Positions 37,409 through 47,921 of a DNA stretch of 64,000 bases are shown piece after piece (position 1 is the first letter of the stretch; the number at the start of each line of letters is the position of its first letter). A program made the translations under genes and the position numbers. The notes beneath the pieces are model-generated. The model was not told the DNA's origin, ran no database searches, and saw nothing but the letters and a program-made list of their open reading frames with translations. The stretch comes from Pelagicoccus sp. SDUM812002 (GTDB lineage: Bacteria; Verrucomicrobiota; Verrucomicrobiia; Opitutales; Opitutaceae): the NCBI RefSeq assembly GCF_031127835.1, contig NZ_JARXHX010000008.1, forward strand, positions 124,001-188,000, written 5' to 3'.

Positions 37409-37954
37409 ATTTGGTTTCGGCGGGATTGGCTACACTGCCGACTTGTTCTCGAAAGCTGCAGATGAGGTTGTTGCCACTTCTGCAATCAAAAACGAGGGCG
37501 AAATCTCAAAGGATAACGTATTCAGAAAAAATGACGCTATCGGATGCGGAGTCGGTCTAAGTGTCGGGTCACGGGCGATCTGCGTGCATCGGAAGAGGCA
37601 TGGTTGCTGAATTGCCTTCTGCGAGAACGGTTGGCTTTTGCCACGCTTAGGTAAGTAGAGTTTGGATGATGGAATCACGGGACAGTAACGGTGTCGAAAG
37701 ACACGTTAGTACAACTACTGATTCTCGCAAGTTCGAAGCCCGACGAGGCGAGAGTTCGTTCGTGGAAGTCGCTTGAGGTTTCCTAATAGCGGACAGTGCT
37801 AGCAGGAACGCTAATACTCAGAATGGCATAAGCTTATCTTTGTCGGGATGAATGATTTATGTCTGATTCCTAATTGACCCAATAAAGATAAGACATTACT
37901 CGTTTCGGCCTTCGTTAAGGGCGGTCCGTGTTTGGATAGTCCGAGAGCGATGTA
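37409..37954. other. Intergenic region of 546 nt
   Basis: It separates the divergent hybrid kinase and sdhC genes and presumably holds both promoters. No coding sequence with family resemblance is visible. The stretch at about 37840-37900 is AT-rich and could contain the sdh promoter. No repeat or structured RNA was recognised. Confidence 0.55.
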
Positions 37955-38743
37955 ATGACTAGCTATCCGATGAATATCCTCAACGCCCTATTCAAAACCT
38001 CGCTCGGCAAGAAAGTGATCATGGCGGTCACTGGCTTGGTCCTTGTCGGGTTCGTAATTGGCCACTTGGTCGGCAATCTGCAGGTTTTCTCCGCACCGGA
38101 GAAGATTAATGCCTACGCCCAGTTGCTGCAGTCCATGGGCCCTGCCCTTTGGGCGGTCCGAGCGTTTTTGCTCCTGATGGTCGCACTGCACATCTGGTCG
38201 GCGGTGGCTCTCGTCATCGAGAACAAGGCTGCCCGTGGTAAGAAGGGGTACGCAGACCAGAAAACCCTGCGGGCTTCATTCGCCTCTCGCACGATGAAGT
38301 GGAGCGGGTTGATCGTGCTAGCGTTTATTATCTACCACATCCTGCACTTCACTACGAAACAGGCGTATGGCCCAGAGTTGTTTTGGGTAGACCTCGACGG
38401 GGTGCGGGTGCTCGACGTTCACACCTTGATGGTGCTCGGTTTCCAAGATCCCCTGGTGTCTCTATTTTACATCGTGGCGATCGCCCTGCTATCGTTGCAC
38501 ATGAGCCACGGCATTTCGAGCATGTTCCAATCGATCGGACTTCGCACACGCACTTGGGCGGGGCCATTGAACAAGGTGGCGATCGCGATCTGCATCCTTT
38601 ATTTCCTAGGAAACGCGGCCATCGTGGGAGCCTGCTACTTTGGATTTGTCGAGATCCGGAACGAGAACTTCCAGGCTAGTGCGGTGGAGCTCTGCACGCC
38701 GAATTGCCAAGTTTGTGAAACTCGCCTCGCGGCTAACAACTAG
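37955..38743 (+). CDS. sdhC: Succinate dehydrogenase cytochrome b subunit
   Basis: A 262-residue membrane subunit of the Bacteroides/Chlorobi type, which binds two b haems and needs no SdhD. It has five hydrophobic helices and histidines in VGFVIGHLVGNLQVF, ALHIWSAVAL, FIIYHILHFT and LHMSHGISSMFQS. It anchors SdhAB and passes electrons between succinate and the quinone pool. The gene order sdhC-sdhA-sdhB, with 12-nt and 29-nt gaps, is typical. The C-terminal tail carries three cysteines (ELCTPNCQVCETR), which is unusual. Confidence 0.9.
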   Translation: MTSYPMNILNALFKTSLGKKVIMAVTGLVLVGFVIGHLVGNLQVFSAPEKINAYAQLLQSMGPALWAVRAFLLLMVALHIWSAVALVIENKAARGKKGYADQKTLRASFASRTMKWSGLIVLAFIIYHILHFTTKQAYGPELFWVDLDGVRVLDVHTLMVLGFQDPLVSLFYIVAIALLSLHMSHGISSMFQSIGLRTRTWAGPLNKVAIAICILYFLGNAAIVGACYFGFVEIRNENFQASAVELCTPNCQVCETRLAANN

Positions 38744-38755
38744 ATTTTCCCTCCG

Positions 38756-40672
38756 ATGAAATTAGATCCAAAGATACCATCCGGCCCGCTTGAAGGAAAG
38801 TGGGAGAAACACATAATGGAGGGCAAGCTCGTCAACCCTGCCAACAAGCGCAAGTACGACATTATCATGGTCGGCTCGGGCTTGGCAGGTTCTTCAGCCG
38901 CTGCAACTCTCGGCGAACTGGGATACAAGGTGAAGTGCTTCACTTTCCATGATAGCCCGCGTCGCGCTCACTCGATCGCCGCCCAAGGCGGTATCAACGC
39001 GGCCAAGAATTACCAGAACGATGGCGACAGCGTGTATCGACTTTTTTACGACACGATCAAGGGTGGCGACTTTCGCTCTCGCGAGGCGAACGTCTACCGC
39101 CTCGCTCAGGTCAGTGCCAACATCATCGACCAATGCGCCGCTCAAGGCGTGCCCTTCGCTCGTGAATACGGAGGCCTTCTCGCCAACCGCTCGTTCGGTG
39201 GCGCTCAGGTTTCTCGTACCTTCTATGCTCGCGGACAAACGGGCCAGCAGCTCTTGCTCGGCGCTTACTCCGCCCTCAGCCGCCAGGTCGGGCTCGGCAC
39301 GGTAGAGCTTTGCGCGAACGAAGAGATGCTCGAGTTGGTAGTCGTCGACGGACACGCCAAGGGCATCATTACCCGAAATCTGAATACAGGCGAAATCTCC
39401 CGCCACTCCGCTCACGCGGTGGTGCTTGGCACTGGAGGTTACGGCAACGTATTCAATCTCTCGACCTACGCCCGCCAGTCTAACGTGACAGCAGCTTGGC
39501 GTGCCCACCGCAAAGGGGCAGCCTTCGCGAATCCGTGCTACACGCAGATTCACCCGACTTGTATTCCGGTTTCCGGCGACTATCAGTCGAAGCTCACCCT
39601 CATGTCCGAGTCGCTTCGCAACGACGGCCGCATCTGGGCTCCCAAGAAGAAGGGCGATAAACGTCCACCAAGCCAAATTCCCGAAGACGAGCGCGACTAC
39701 TATCTAGAGCGCAAGTATCCAAGTTTCGGTAACTTGGCTCCGCGTGATATTTCCTCCCGTGCTGCCAAGGAAGCGTGCGACGACGGTCGTGGCGTTGGTG
39801 AAACAGGGCTCGGCGTGTATTTGGATTTCAGCGACGCAATCAAGCGTCTGGGAGCGGATACCATCAAGGAGCGCTACGGCAACCTCTTCGACATCTATAA
39901 GGAAATCACCGACGAGAGCGCTTACGACGTTCCGATGCGTATTTACCCTGCGGTTCACTACACTATGGGCGGTCTTTGGGTTGATTACAATCTGATGAGC
40001 AATCTCGAAGGTCTGTTCGTCATGGGTGAGGCGAACTTCTCCGATCACGGAGCGAACCGCTTGGGGGCTTCCGCTCTAATGCAAGGTCTCGCGGATGGTT
40101 ACTTCGTGCTTCCGTATACGATTCCTCACTACCTCGCAAACCTGTCCGTCTCCTCTGCTCCGTCGACCGATGACCATGAGTTCGTCAAGGCCGAGGAAGC
40201 AGTCAAGGAGCGCACCGAGCAGCTGCTTGCCAATCAAGGCAAGCAATCGGTCAAGAGCTTTCACAAGCGTCTCGGCAACATCATGTGGGATCACTGTGGT
40301 ATGGCTCGCACCAAAGAAAAGCTCGAAGAAGCGATCAAGCTTATCCCCGAACTCCGCAAAGAATTCTGGGAGGACGTACGTGTTCCGGGTGAAGGCAAGG
40401 AGCTCAACCAGTCGCTCGAGAGCGCGGGCCGTGTGGCGGATTTCCTAGAGCTCGGCGAGCTCATGTGCCGCGATGCTCTGACCCGCGAAGAGTCTTGCGG
40501 AGGTCACTTCCGTGAAGAGCACCAGTACGAAGACGGCGAAGCCAAGCGCGACGACGAGAACTTCGCTCACGTAGCGGCTTGGGAGTATAAGGGTGAGGGG
40601 CAAGAGCCGGTTCGCCACACCGAGGACCTCGTTTACGAATCAGTCAAGTTCGCCACCCGTAGCTACAAGTAA
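38756..40672 (+). CDS. sdhA: Succinate dehydrogenase flavoprotein subunit
   Basis: A 638-residue catalytic subunit. The Rossmann FAD motif is [18 protein letters not shown] (about 42-59). Covalent FAD attachment is expected at His72 in [13 protein letters not shown] substrate-site stretch [12 protein letters not shown] and the [18 protein letters not shown] segment are present. It oxidises succinate to fumarate in the TCA cycle on the cytoplasmic face of the membrane. Confidence 0.96.
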   Translation: MKLDPKIPSGPLEGKWEKHIMEGKLVNPANKRKYDIIMVGSGLAGSSAAATLGELGYKVKCFTFHDSPRRAHSIAAQGGINAAKNYQNDGDSVYRLFYDTIKGGDFRSREANVYRLAQVSANIIDQCAAQGVPFAREYGGLLANRSFGGAQVSRTFYARGQTGQQLLLGAYSALSRQVGLGTVELCANEEMLELVVVDGHAKGIITRNLNTGEISRHSAHAVVLGTGGYGNVFNLSTYARQSNVTAAWRAHRKGAAFANPCYTQIHPTCIPVSGDYQSKLTLMSESLRNDGRIWAPKKKGDKRPPSQIPEDERDYYLERKYPSFGNLAPRDISSRAAKEACDDGRGVGETGLGVYLDFSDAIKRLGADTIKERYGNLFDIYKEITDESAYDVPMRIYPAVHYTMGGLWVDYNLMSNLEGLFVMGEANFSDHGANRLGASALMQGLADGYFVLPYTIPHYLANLSVSSAPSTDDHEFVKAEEAVKERTEQLLANQGKQSVKSFHKRLGNIMWDHCGMARTKEKLEEAIKLIPELRKEFWEDVRVPGEGKELNQSLESAGRVADFLELGELMCRDALTREESCGGHFREEHQYEDGEAKRDDENFAHVAAWEYKGEGQEPVRHTEDLVYESVKFATRSYK

Positions 40673-40701
40673 GCCAGCTAACAACAGAAGGAATTATTAC
40701 C

Positions 40702-41466
40702 ATGAACGTTAAACTACGCGTCTGGCGTCAAAAGAATAGCGAAACAGAGGGGCGCTTCGAAAACTACGAAGCTAAGGACCTCAACCCCAACATGTCCTTC
40801 CTGGAAATGTTGGATGTGGTGAACGAAGACCTCACCGATGCGGGCGATGAACCAATCGCCTTTGCCCACGACTGTCGCGAAGGAATTTGCGGCACTTGTT
40901 CTTGCATGATCGACGGCGAGCCTCATGGCCCTGAACAGGGAGTGGCGACCTGCCAGACCTACATGCGCAGCTTCAAGGAGGGAGACACCATTACGGTAGA
41001 GCCTTTCCGCGCGACGGCGTTTCCGATCGTCAAGGACCTGGTCACCGATCGGGCTGCGTTCGACAAGATTCAGCAAGCAGGCGGATTTGTCACTGTTCGT
41101 ACAGGTGCCGCACCGGATGCTAATTCCGTTCCGATCGGCAAGGACGTAGCGGACCTCGCCATGGACGCAGCCTCGTGTATCGGATGCGGCGCTTGCGTGG
41201 CGGCATGTAAGAATGCTTCGGCCATGCTTTTCGTATCCGCGAAGGCAGGACAGCTCAACTTGCTTCCGCAAGGAAAGCCAGAGAAGGACAAGCGTGTGCT
41301 CAATATGGTGGCTGCCATGGACGAAGCTGGCTTCGGGAACTGTACCAACCAATACGAGTGTTCGGCGGCTTGCCCGAAGTTGATCTCTGAAGAGTTCATC
41401 TCCAAGCTGAACCGAGACTTCGTTTCTGCGACTCTGCGAAGCTCCTTTAAGGCAAAAGCTTTGTAG
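40702..41466 (+). CDS. sdhB: Succinate dehydrogenase iron-sulfur subunit
   Basis: A 254-residue protein. The [2Fe-2S] ligands lie in [11 protein letters not shown] and the distal ATCQTY. The ferredoxin-like half has [13 protein letters not shown] and ECSAACPK for the [4Fe-4S] and [3Fe-4S] clusters. It transfers electrons from SdhA flavin to SdhC haem and quinone. A clear AAGGAA ribosome binding site precedes the ATG by about ten bases. The gene ends in a terminator at 41492. Confidence 0.96.
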   Translation: MNVKLRVWRQKNSETEGRFENYEAKDLNPNMSFLEMLDVVNEDLTDAGDEPIAFAHDCREGICGTCSCMIDGEPHGPEQGVATCQTYMRSFKEGDTITVEPFRATAFPIVKDLVTDRAAFDKIQQAGGFVTVRTGAAPDANSVPIGKDVADLAMDAASCIGCGACVAACKNASAMLFVSAKAGQLNLLPQGKPEKDKRVLNMVAAMDEAGFGNCTNQYECSAACPKLISEEFISKLNRDFVSATLRSSFKAKAL

Positions 41467-41491
41467 AACAGCGACGGCTTAACTCATTTCC

Positions 41492-41523
41492 AAAGACCGT
41501 GGCTTGAGGGCTGCGGTCTTTTT
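41492..41523 (+). terminator. Intrinsic terminator of sdhCAB
   Basis: AAAGACCG and CGGTCTTT form an 8-bp stem around a 14-nt loop, which is followed by further T residues. It lies 26 nt after the sdhB stop codon. Confidence 0.88.
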
Positions 41524-41600
41524 GTTGGTTCATCGCCGATCGTATCGGAGGATGAGAAAGCTCTCCTGCGGACCGGTCCCTCAGGAAAGTCTTGGGGGCT

Positions 41601-41810
41601 TTAAAAGAGCTCCAAGGCCTCGGCGCTTTCGTAGGCGATCCAGCCGCAAGCTATCAGGAAGCTCCAGATTGCCAATATGGCTACCGATTTTTTGAAGCGC
41701 TTGGTCTTATCATGGCGGTCGAGAGCCCGTTTGCGGAAGCCGCTTTGCTGCAAGAAGCTGACAAACTGCACATTTTTCACGCCGTCTCGCGTCTCGGTAC
41801 GCTTAAGCAT
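41601..41810 (-). CDS. Small single-pass membrane protein, hypothetical
   Basis: A possible 69-residue gene. GGGAGG sits five bases upstream of the ATG at 41810, one of the better ribosome binding sites in the window. The product has a basic N-terminal half (KRALDRHDKTKRFKK) and one hydrophobic helix (about 44-62, VAILAIWSFLIACGWIAY) near an acidic end. No family is recognised. It is isolated between the sdh terminator and gpsA on the opposite strand. A longer start at 41864 is possible. Confidence 0.45.
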   Translation of the reverse strand: MLKRTETRDGVKNVQFVSFLQQSGFRKRALDRHDKTKRFKKSVAILAIWSFLIACGWIAYESAEALELF

Positions 41811-42051
41811 CGCATCCTCCCGGATGGGGGAGCGTCTTAGTCGTGATATGAGATAGTGCAACATGATGAACTTTTGTTAAGAACCGCTATACCATGAAAG
41901 ACGGCATTTGTGAATAAGTGTTCAGTGCAAACTTCAATTTAAGCGCTTATACACAAGGATTTTCGGATAAAAAGGGCCGTTCTGTGCTTAGGTGGAATCG
42001 CTTTAACTCGCTATTGCCATGCGGAGGCACTGCCTTAGAACCGGATCCTGC

Positions 42052-43068
42052 ATGAGCAAACCCCTGAAAATTTCCGTCTGTGGCGCTGGAGCTTGGGGCA
42101 CTTCTGTGGCCTTGCATTGCGAACGCCAAGGACTCGCCACTACTCTGATGGCCCGCCGGCCTGAGCAAGCGGCAGCCATGGCGGCCGATCGTGAGAACAA
42201 GGATTACCTGCCTGGCTTCGCTTTTGGCGAAAACCTCGCTGTCACTTCCGATCTGGCGAAATCCCTTTTTGGAGCGGATGTCGTTTTCCTGGGAGCACCG
42301 TCGTACGCGCTTCGCGCCTGGTGCCAGCAAATAGCCGCTCTTAGGCCCGGTGTGCTGAAAGAAGACGTTCTCTTTGTCAGCCTTGCGAAAGGCTTAGAAT
42401 TGGAAACGCGCCAGACGCCTTGCGGTATTGTAAAAGAAGAGCTACCGGGGGCTACCGTCGGGAGCCTTTCTGGGCCGACTTTCGCGGGTGAGGTAGCTGC
42501 GGGCAAGCCTACAGCGATGACGCTCGCCTTCGATGATTGCCAAGATGGAGACATCGAACGCCTACAAAATGCGATCAGCGGGCCAAACCTGCGCGTCTAC
42601 GCGAGCCGGGATCTCAAGGGGGTGGAGCTGGGTGGCTGCCTAAAAAATGTTTATGCGATCGCGGCGGGTTGCTGCCAAGGGCTCAAGTTGGGCGATAACG
42701 CGTTGGCCTCGCTGCTCACGAGAGCCGTGGCTGAGATGGTACGCGTCGGGCAGGCGCTTGGTGCCAATCTGGAGACCTTTTATGGGCTGAGTGGTTTTGG
42801 CGACCTCGTGGCTACGTGCCACGGCGAGTGGAGTCGAAACCGTACCTTTGGCGAGATGATCGCCCGTGGACGCACGGCTGCCGACATCATTGCCCAGCAA
42901 AGAACGGCGGTCGAAGGCTACCGGACCGCCAAGGCGTTTCATAATGAGTGTCAGAGCAAAGGAATCGAGGCGCCGATCCTCGAGCAGGTTTACAAGATCT
43001 GCTACGAGTCGAAGCCGCCACTGCAGGCTTTGAGCGACTTGATGAGCCGCGACCTAAAGAAGGAGTAG
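42052..43068 (+). CDS. gpsA: Glycerol-3-phosphate dehydrogenase [NAD(P)+]
   Basis: A 338-residue enzyme. It reduces dihydroxyacetone phosphate to sn-glycerol-3-phosphate for phospholipid synthesis in the cytoplasm. The N-terminal Rossmann motif CGAGAWGTSVALH is followed by SLAKGLE, GSLSGPTFAGEVA, the catalytic-Lys region LKNVYAIAAGCCQGL, and the substrate site GLSGFGDLVATCHGEWSRNR. An upstream ATG at 42019 would add 11 residues unlike the family N-terminus. Confidence 0.95.
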   Translation: MSKPLKISVCGAGAWGTSVALHCERQGLATTLMARRPEQAAAMAADRENKDYLPGFAFGENLAVTSDLAKSLFGADVVFLGAPSYALRAWCQQIAALRPGVLKEDVLFVSLAKGLELETRQTPCGIVKEELPGATVGSLSGPTFAGEVAAGKPTAMTLAFDDCQDGDIERLQNAISGPNLRVYASRDLKGVELGGCLKNVYAIAAGCCQGLKLGDNALASLLTRAVAEMVRVGQALGANLETFYGLSGFGDLVATCHGEWSRNRTFGEMIARGRTAADIIAQQRTAVEGYRTAKAFHNECQSKGIEAPILEQVYKICYESKPPLQALSDLMSRDLKKE

Positions 43069-43117
43069 GAAATTCTGAGGGCTCGCCTTTTTCAAGGGAA
43101 ACACTACGCTAGTTCTC

Positions 43118-44380
43118 GTGCCTGAATCCTCCTCTAAGCGTGTCTGGTCATGGGCCTGTTTCGATTTCGCCAACTCGGCGTTCGGAACCTTGGTCCTGAC
43201 CTTTGTATTCAATACTTACTTCACCACGGTTATCGCCCCAGACCAGAATACGGGGACGACACTTTGGGGTAATACGGTTGCGATCGCTTCGCTCACTATT
43301 GCCCTGCTGTCTCCGATGCTGGGCGCGGCGGCGGATGCCTTCGGCTGGAAAAAACGCTTCCTCGCGGCGACTACCCTGCTGGCATGCCTGGCGATCGGGG
43401 CTCTCTATTTTCCCATGAAGGGAGACGTGAAGATGGCGCTTTGGTTCTTCGGGATCGCTCTGGTGGCGACTGAGCTCTCGATCGTTTTCAACAATGCCTT
43501 CTTGACGGAGATCGCTCCTAAGGAGAAGCACGGCAAGGTATCGGGCCAGGCCTTCGCCTTGGGATACGCGGGTGGACTCATCTGCTTGTTCATCGCTTTG
43601 GCTGGTTTCCTTTCGGACAATTCTGATCCTTGGTTTGGGTTGAGCAAGGAGGGCCAACAGCATGTGCGGGCGACCAATGTACTGGTGGCGGTGTGGTTCG
43701 CCGTATTTAGTATTCCGATACTTTTGTGGGTGAAGGAAAAGAAAGCAACTCAGCACCCCGATGGCTTCCTGCGGGTGGCGAGGCAATCGTTTCGCCGGCT
43801 CGGTGAAACGTTTCGCCATATCCGCGAGTACCGGCAGCTTTTTTGGATGCTGGTGGCGCGTCTCTTCTACAATGACGGCTTGGTGGCGATCTTTTCCTTT
43901 GGGGGAATCTATGCGACGATTGTATTCGGATTTACCTTTCAGGACCTGATGATTTTCGGAATCGCTTTGAACGTATGTTCTGGAGTGGGATCGCTGGTTT
44001 TCAGCTTCATGGAAGACAAAATCGGCAGTCGGATTACCATCGTAATTTCTTTGATCGGACTCGTTTTGCCGACGACCGCTGCGTTGTTCATCACTACGAA
44101 AGCCGCGTTCTGGGTGTGCGCGGTGGTGATCGGAATCTTCCTCGGGCCCAACCAATCAGCGAGTCGTGCGTTCCTGAGCCGTCTGACCCCGGAGGACAAG
44201 GCCAACGAGTTTTTTGGCTTCTTCGCCTTTTCGGGCAAAGCGACAGCGTTTCTGGGACCGCTGCTTTATGGCCAACTGGTGGGTATCTTCGATTCCCAGC
44301 GGGCGGGCATGGCGGTAATCCCTGTTCTGATGATCGTCGGCATGGTTATCTTTTTGGTGAAGACGCGCGATGTAGCTTAA
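43118..44380 (+). CDS. MFS transporter, UMF1/Atg22-like
   Basis: A 420-residue protein with about 12 hydrophobic segments. The beginning, VWSWACFDFANSAFGTLVL, is the signature of the UMF1 (Atg22-like) branch of the major facilitator superfamily; FLGPNQSASRAFLSRL is in the second half. Bacterial members are suspected exporters of amino acids or other metabolites, but the substrate is unknown. It uses a GTG start 49 nt after gpsA and overlaps the convergent CNNM gene by 4 bp. Confidence 0.85.
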   Translation: MPESSSKRVWSWACFDFANSAFGTLVLTFVFNTYFTTVIAPDQNTGTTLWGNTVAIASLTIALLSPMLGAAADAFGWKKRFLAATTLLACLAIGALYFPMKGDVKMALWFFGIALVATELSIVFNNAFLTEIAPKEKHGKVSGQAFALGYAGGLICLFIALAGFLSDNSDPWFGLSKEGQQHVRATNVLVAVWFAVFSIPILLWVKEKKATQHPDGFLRVARQSFRRLGETFRHIREYRQLFWMLVARLFYNDGLVAIFSFGGIYATIVFGFTFQDLMIFGIALNVCSGVGSLVFSFMEDKIGSRITIVISLIGLVLPTTAALFITTKAAFWVCAVVIGIFLGPNQSASRAFLSRLTPEDKANEFFGFFAFSGKATAFLGPLLYGQLVGIFDSQRAGMAVIPVLMIVGMVIFLVKTRDVA

Positions 44381-45438
44381 GCGTCTGGTTCGTCGGTCAG
44401 GGTTCCCATGGCTCTCGCCCGCTTTTCCCAACGTTCGCGGGCGAGGAGACGCATGTCTACTTCCGAGTCTGATTCGTCGACGATTTCCAAGCCAATTAAG
44501 GTCTCGATCAGGTCCTCCATCGTCACGAGTCCGCTGGTTCCGCCGTACTCGTCGACGACGATAGCGATCTGCTCGTGACTGCGAAGGAGCTCGTCGAAAA
44601 GCTTGGCGAGCGTGTCGTATTCGGACACGAGTCGGATCGGGCGCTTAAGTTCGCCAACAGTCGCTTTTGGTTTTTCGTTGGCGACAGACTGAAGCAGGTC
44701 AGTCTTGATGACGTAGCCAGTTATGTTGTCCTTGTTGTCCGAATACACCGGGATGCGTGTGAAACGCATGATGTCAGGTTGGGTGACGACTTCGCTGCAA
44801 GAACTGTCTTCAGATAGGCTGCCGAGAACGGTGCGAGGGGTCATGATATTTTCGACGCGGAGGTCTCGGAAGCGAATGAGGCTGCGGATCATCTGGGATT
44901 CGCGTTCTGCGAGTACGCCTTCCGACTTTCCGATTTGCGCGATTGATACGATTTCGTCGCGACTAACGCTGGCGTGCGGCTCGCCTCTGGACCGCAGCAA
45001 CGCGGTGATTTGTTTCGAGAGGGCAACGATGGGGTAGGTGCCGATGACGATGGCGTGGCACGTGTACGTGGTTAGCGGGGCGAGTGATCGCCAATTTTGG
45101 GCCCCGAGTGTTTTTGGGATGATTTCCGAGAAGATAAGGATCAAGAGGGTAAGGATGGCTGAGATGATACCGAAGTAGGCTTCGCCGAAAACGGCCACCG
45201 CTTGGGATCCGACACCCGCGGCGCCCACTGTATGAGCAATGGTATTGAGGGTGAGAATGGCAGCCAGCGATTGGTCGATGTCCCGCTTGAGGAGGGAGAG
45301 TCGTTTGCCGTAGCGAGCTCCGCTCTTCTCCGCTTGGCGGACGAATGAGGGAGGCATAGAGAGGAGCGCAGCCTCTAGGATAGAGCATAAAAAGGAAACG
45401 CCGAGTGAGAGCAAGAGATAGGCAAATAGAGCGATCAC
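44377..45438 (-). CDS. CNNM/CBS-domain membrane protein (HlyC/CorC family)
   Basis: A 353-residue protein. The N-terminal CNNM (DUF21) membrane domain (1-150) has LLSLGVSFLCSILEAALLS and IFSEIIPKTLGA. Two CBS domains follow (about 195-310, with VDEYGGTSGLVTMEDLIETLIG at the second). Family members affect magnesium or cobalt export and are often labelled hemolysin-related. The usual C-terminal CorC_HlyC domain is missing or very short. It starts with GTG, 113 nt divergent from the response-regulator gene. Confidence 0.87.
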   Translation of the reverse strand: MIALFAYLLLSLGVSFLCSILEAALLSMPPSFVRQAEKSGARYGKRLSLLKRDIDQSLAAILTLNTIAHTVGAAGVGSQAVAVFGEAYFGIISAILTLLILIFSEIIPKTLGAQNWRSLAPLTTYTCHAIVIGTYPIVALSKQITALLRSRGEPHASVSRDEIVSIAQIGKSEGVLAERESQMIRSLIRFRDLRVENIMTPRTVLGSLSEDSSCSEVVTQPDIMRFTRIPVYSDNKDNITGYVIKTDLLQSVANEKPKATVGELKRPIRLVSEYDTLAKLFDELLRSHEQIAIVVDEYGGTSGLVTMEDLIETLIGLEIVDESDSEVDMRLLARERWEKRARAMGTLTDEPDA

Positions 45439-45551
45439 GATGATTTGGTCTGTAGAGGCTTAGACGGTGTTTCGCAACGTTAAGAGGTATTGTGATAGGG
45501 TGTATTATTCTAGAGTTGATGAGCGGAGGAGGGGGCGAGTAGCTTGGTAAG

Positions 45552-46262
45552 GTGAGGAAGTTGGAATCGAACTGGAAGCGTCCGTGCGTGTTGATTATCG
45601 AGGACGAACCGAGTATAGCTGACAATATTCGCTTTGGCTTGGGCAAGGAAGGTTTCGAAAACGAGTGGGTGTCCACGGGAGTCGAAGGATTGCGGAAGAT
45701 TGCCGAAAACGAATACGTGTTGGTGATCTTGGATGTGGGCCTCCCGGATACGACGGGCTTCGAGGTCTGCAAGCAGATCCGCAGCTTTTCTCAAGTACCG
45801 ATTATATTTCTGACAGCTCGAAACGAAGAGATAGATCGTATCCTTGGCCTTGAGATCGGGGGAGACGACTATGTGTGCAAGCCCTTCAGCGTGCGGGAGT
45901 TGGTAGCGAGGGTTCGGGTAATCCTGCGTCGCGGGACCTCGCTGGAGGCAGACGGAGAGACCGCAGGAAAGGAGCTGGGACCCTTCCGGTTGGATGGCGA
46001 GCGGTACCAAATATCGATCTCGGAAAGCCCGCTCAACCTCACGCGTTACGAATATAGGATGTTGAAGGTGTTACTAGAGCGCCCGGGGCGCGTGCTGACA
46101 CGGGAGCAATTGATGTATCAGGTTTGGGAGGAGCCTGAGGCAAGTGGTGAGCGCACGGTGGATGCCCATGTAAAGTCGATCCGAGCTAAGCTAAGAGAGG
46201 CGTCACCGGGGAATGAATACATCGTAACGCATCGTGGGATTGGATACTCGATGCAGTATTGA
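45552..46262 (+). CDS. creB: OmpR-family response regulator (CreB-like)
   Basis: A 236-residue regulator with a receiver domain (about 12-125; phosphoacceptor in VILDVGLPDTTG, then KPFSVRELVARV) and a winged-helix DNA-binding domain (about 140-235, LNLTRYEYRMLKVLLERPGRVLTREQL). The HK encoded next resembles CreC, so CreB-like is the best label. It starts with GTG. As first gene of the block it probably controls the VIT/vWA-exosortase genes, an inference from position and from the parallel proteobacterial dedicated sortase regulators. Confidence 0.82.
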   Translation: MRKLESNWKRPCVLIIEDEPSIADNIRFGLGKEGFENEWVSTGVEGLRKIAENEYVLVILDVGLPDTTGFEVCKQIRSFSQVPIIFLTARNEEIDRILGLEIGGDDYVCKPFSVRELVARVRVILRRGTSLEADGETAGKELGPFRLDGERYQISISESPLNLTRYEYRMLKVLLERPGRVLTREQLMYQVWEEPEASGERTVDAHVKSIRAKLREASPGNEYIVTHRGIGYSMQY

Positions 46263-46292
46263 AAGCTCGTTCCTAAGGCCTCGAATAATAAG

Positions 46293-47780
46293 ATGAAGTC
46301 GCTTTGGAGAATTCTGACGAATCCTGACTTACGTGGGCCGCTCTGGCTACGCTTGCCGAAGAAGCTGATTTCGATTCGGGCGAGCATATTGTTGGTCTAT
46401 CTCCTGGTGGTTGGCGGCGGTTTTTATGCGATCATGTCCACTATGACGCAGGAGATCCAGCCACGCTATCTGGAGTCGATGGAGGAATCGCTGGTGGATA
46501 CGGCAAACATCCTGGCGGCTCAGCTGGAACACACTGCTGAAAGAGAGGGTCTCTCGGCGGACACGATCGCTCAAATATTCGAACGCGCCTACGAGCGGCG
46601 TTTCGAAGCGCAGATTTACACCCTGAGAAAAGAGTCGGTGGACTTGGAAGTCTATTTGACCGATGCCGCAGGGAAAGTGTTGTTCGACTCGTCCGACAAA
46701 ACGAACGAGGGAAAAGATTTCTCGCAATGGATCGACGTGTCTCGAACCTTGGAAGGGCAGTACGGGGCACGGGCGACGTGGACATCGCGAAACGGGGAGA
46801 AAGCGCTTGTCCTTTATGTGGCAGCTCCGGTTCGACTCGACGGACGTATCCAGGGCGTGGTGACGGTAGGGAAGCCGACTTCCTATGTTAACGAACTAAT
46901 TTCGCGAGCAGAGGACCGGTTCGAGCTCTATGTCGTGATTGCTGGGGTGGCGGTACTGCTGCTCGGGGCGGTGCTTTCGGTTTGGCTGACCCAACCGATC
47001 AAGCGACTCATCGCCTATGCCAATGCCTTGCGGGATGGACGCAAGGCCCAGTATCCACGGCTTTTTGGTATCGAAGCGAACGAGTTGGGACGGGCTTTCG
47101 AGGAGATGCGGGTGGCCCTGGAGGGGAAGCAATATGTGGAGCGCTATGTGCAGAGTTTGACTCACCAGTTGAAGTCACCGATTTCAGGGATCAGTGGCGC
47201 GGCAGAATTGCTTGAGGGCGGCATGGAGGAAGCCGAGCGGATAAAGTTTTTGGCTAATGTTCGGCGTGAGTCGGAGCGATTGAGACGGATTGTGGACCGG
47301 ATGTTGGACCTCGCCTCGGTCGAGGCGCGGCGGGCTCTGCAGAACGTGGAGTCGATAGACTTGGCTGAATTGGTGGAGGAGATTGTGGAAACCTTGGAGC
47401 CTCGGTTTCGTCAGGAAAGCGTCGCTGTTTCGATTCAACGATCAGGGGCGGAGTCGATCCGTGGGGAACGGTTCTTGGTTCGACAGGCAATTCAAAATAT
47501 TTTGCAAAACTCACTCGATTTCTCGCCGACAGGTTCGAGCGTCTCTGTAATTATCGAAAAGCATTCGGTCTGCGTAGAGGACGAGGGGCCGGGAATTCCG
47601 GATTACGCTTTGTCCAAGGTGACGGAACGGTTTTATTCCTTGGTCCGACCTAAGACGGGAGAGAAGAGCAGCGGAGTGGGCCTAAGTTTCGTGAAGGAAA
47701 TCATGGGCCTGCACGAAGGGACACTGCGGGTCGAAAACCGTGGGCCGGGTGGCGTGCGGGTGGTTTTGGGATTTCCTTGA
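46293..47780 (+). CDS. creC: CreC-like sensor histidine kinase
   Basis: A 495-residue membrane kinase. TM1 (about 31-50) and TM2 (about 208-228) enclose a periplasmic sensing domain. A HAMP segment leads to the HisKA H-box YVQSLTHQLKSPISG, a match to the CreC style of LTHELKSP. The HATPase domain has NILQNSLDFSP and SGVGLSFVKEIMGLHEG. It should phosphorylate the regulator encoded 30 nt upstream. The unknown signal would be sensed in the periplasm. Confidence 0.85.
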   Translation: MKSLWRILTNPDLRGPLWLRLPKKLISIRASILLVYLLVVGGGFYAIMSTMTQEIQPRYLESMEESLVDTANILAAQLEHTAEREGLSADTIAQIFERAYERRFEAQIYTLRKESVDLEVYLTDAAGKVLFDSSDKTNEGKDFSQWIDVSRTLEGQYGARATWTSRNGEKALVLYVAAPVRLDGRIQGVVTVGKPTSYVNELISRAEDRFELYVVIAGVAVLLLGAVLSVWLTQPIKRLIAYANALRDGRKAQYPRLFGIEANELGRAFEEMRVALEGKQYVERYVQSLTHQLKSPISGISGAAELLEGGMEEAERIKFLANVRRESERLRRIVDRMLDLASVEARRALQNVESIDLAELVEEIVETLEPRFRQESVAVSIQRSGAESIRGERFLVRQAIQNILQNSLDFSPTGSSVSVIIEKHSVCVEDEGPGIPDYALSKVTERFYSLVRPKTGEKSSGVGLSFVKEIMGLHEGTLRVENRGPGGVRVVLGFP

Positions 47781-47921
47781 GTCGACCGGCTCCACAGGCC
47801 CGTTAAAGTTCATCAACTGCGAGTGAGTATCTAGTCTGTTTATTATCTTCCACATAGGAGTGGATTTCACAGAGAGATCACCTTCGTTTCACAAAAGGTG
47901 CGCAGAGGTGGTTTAGCTTAG

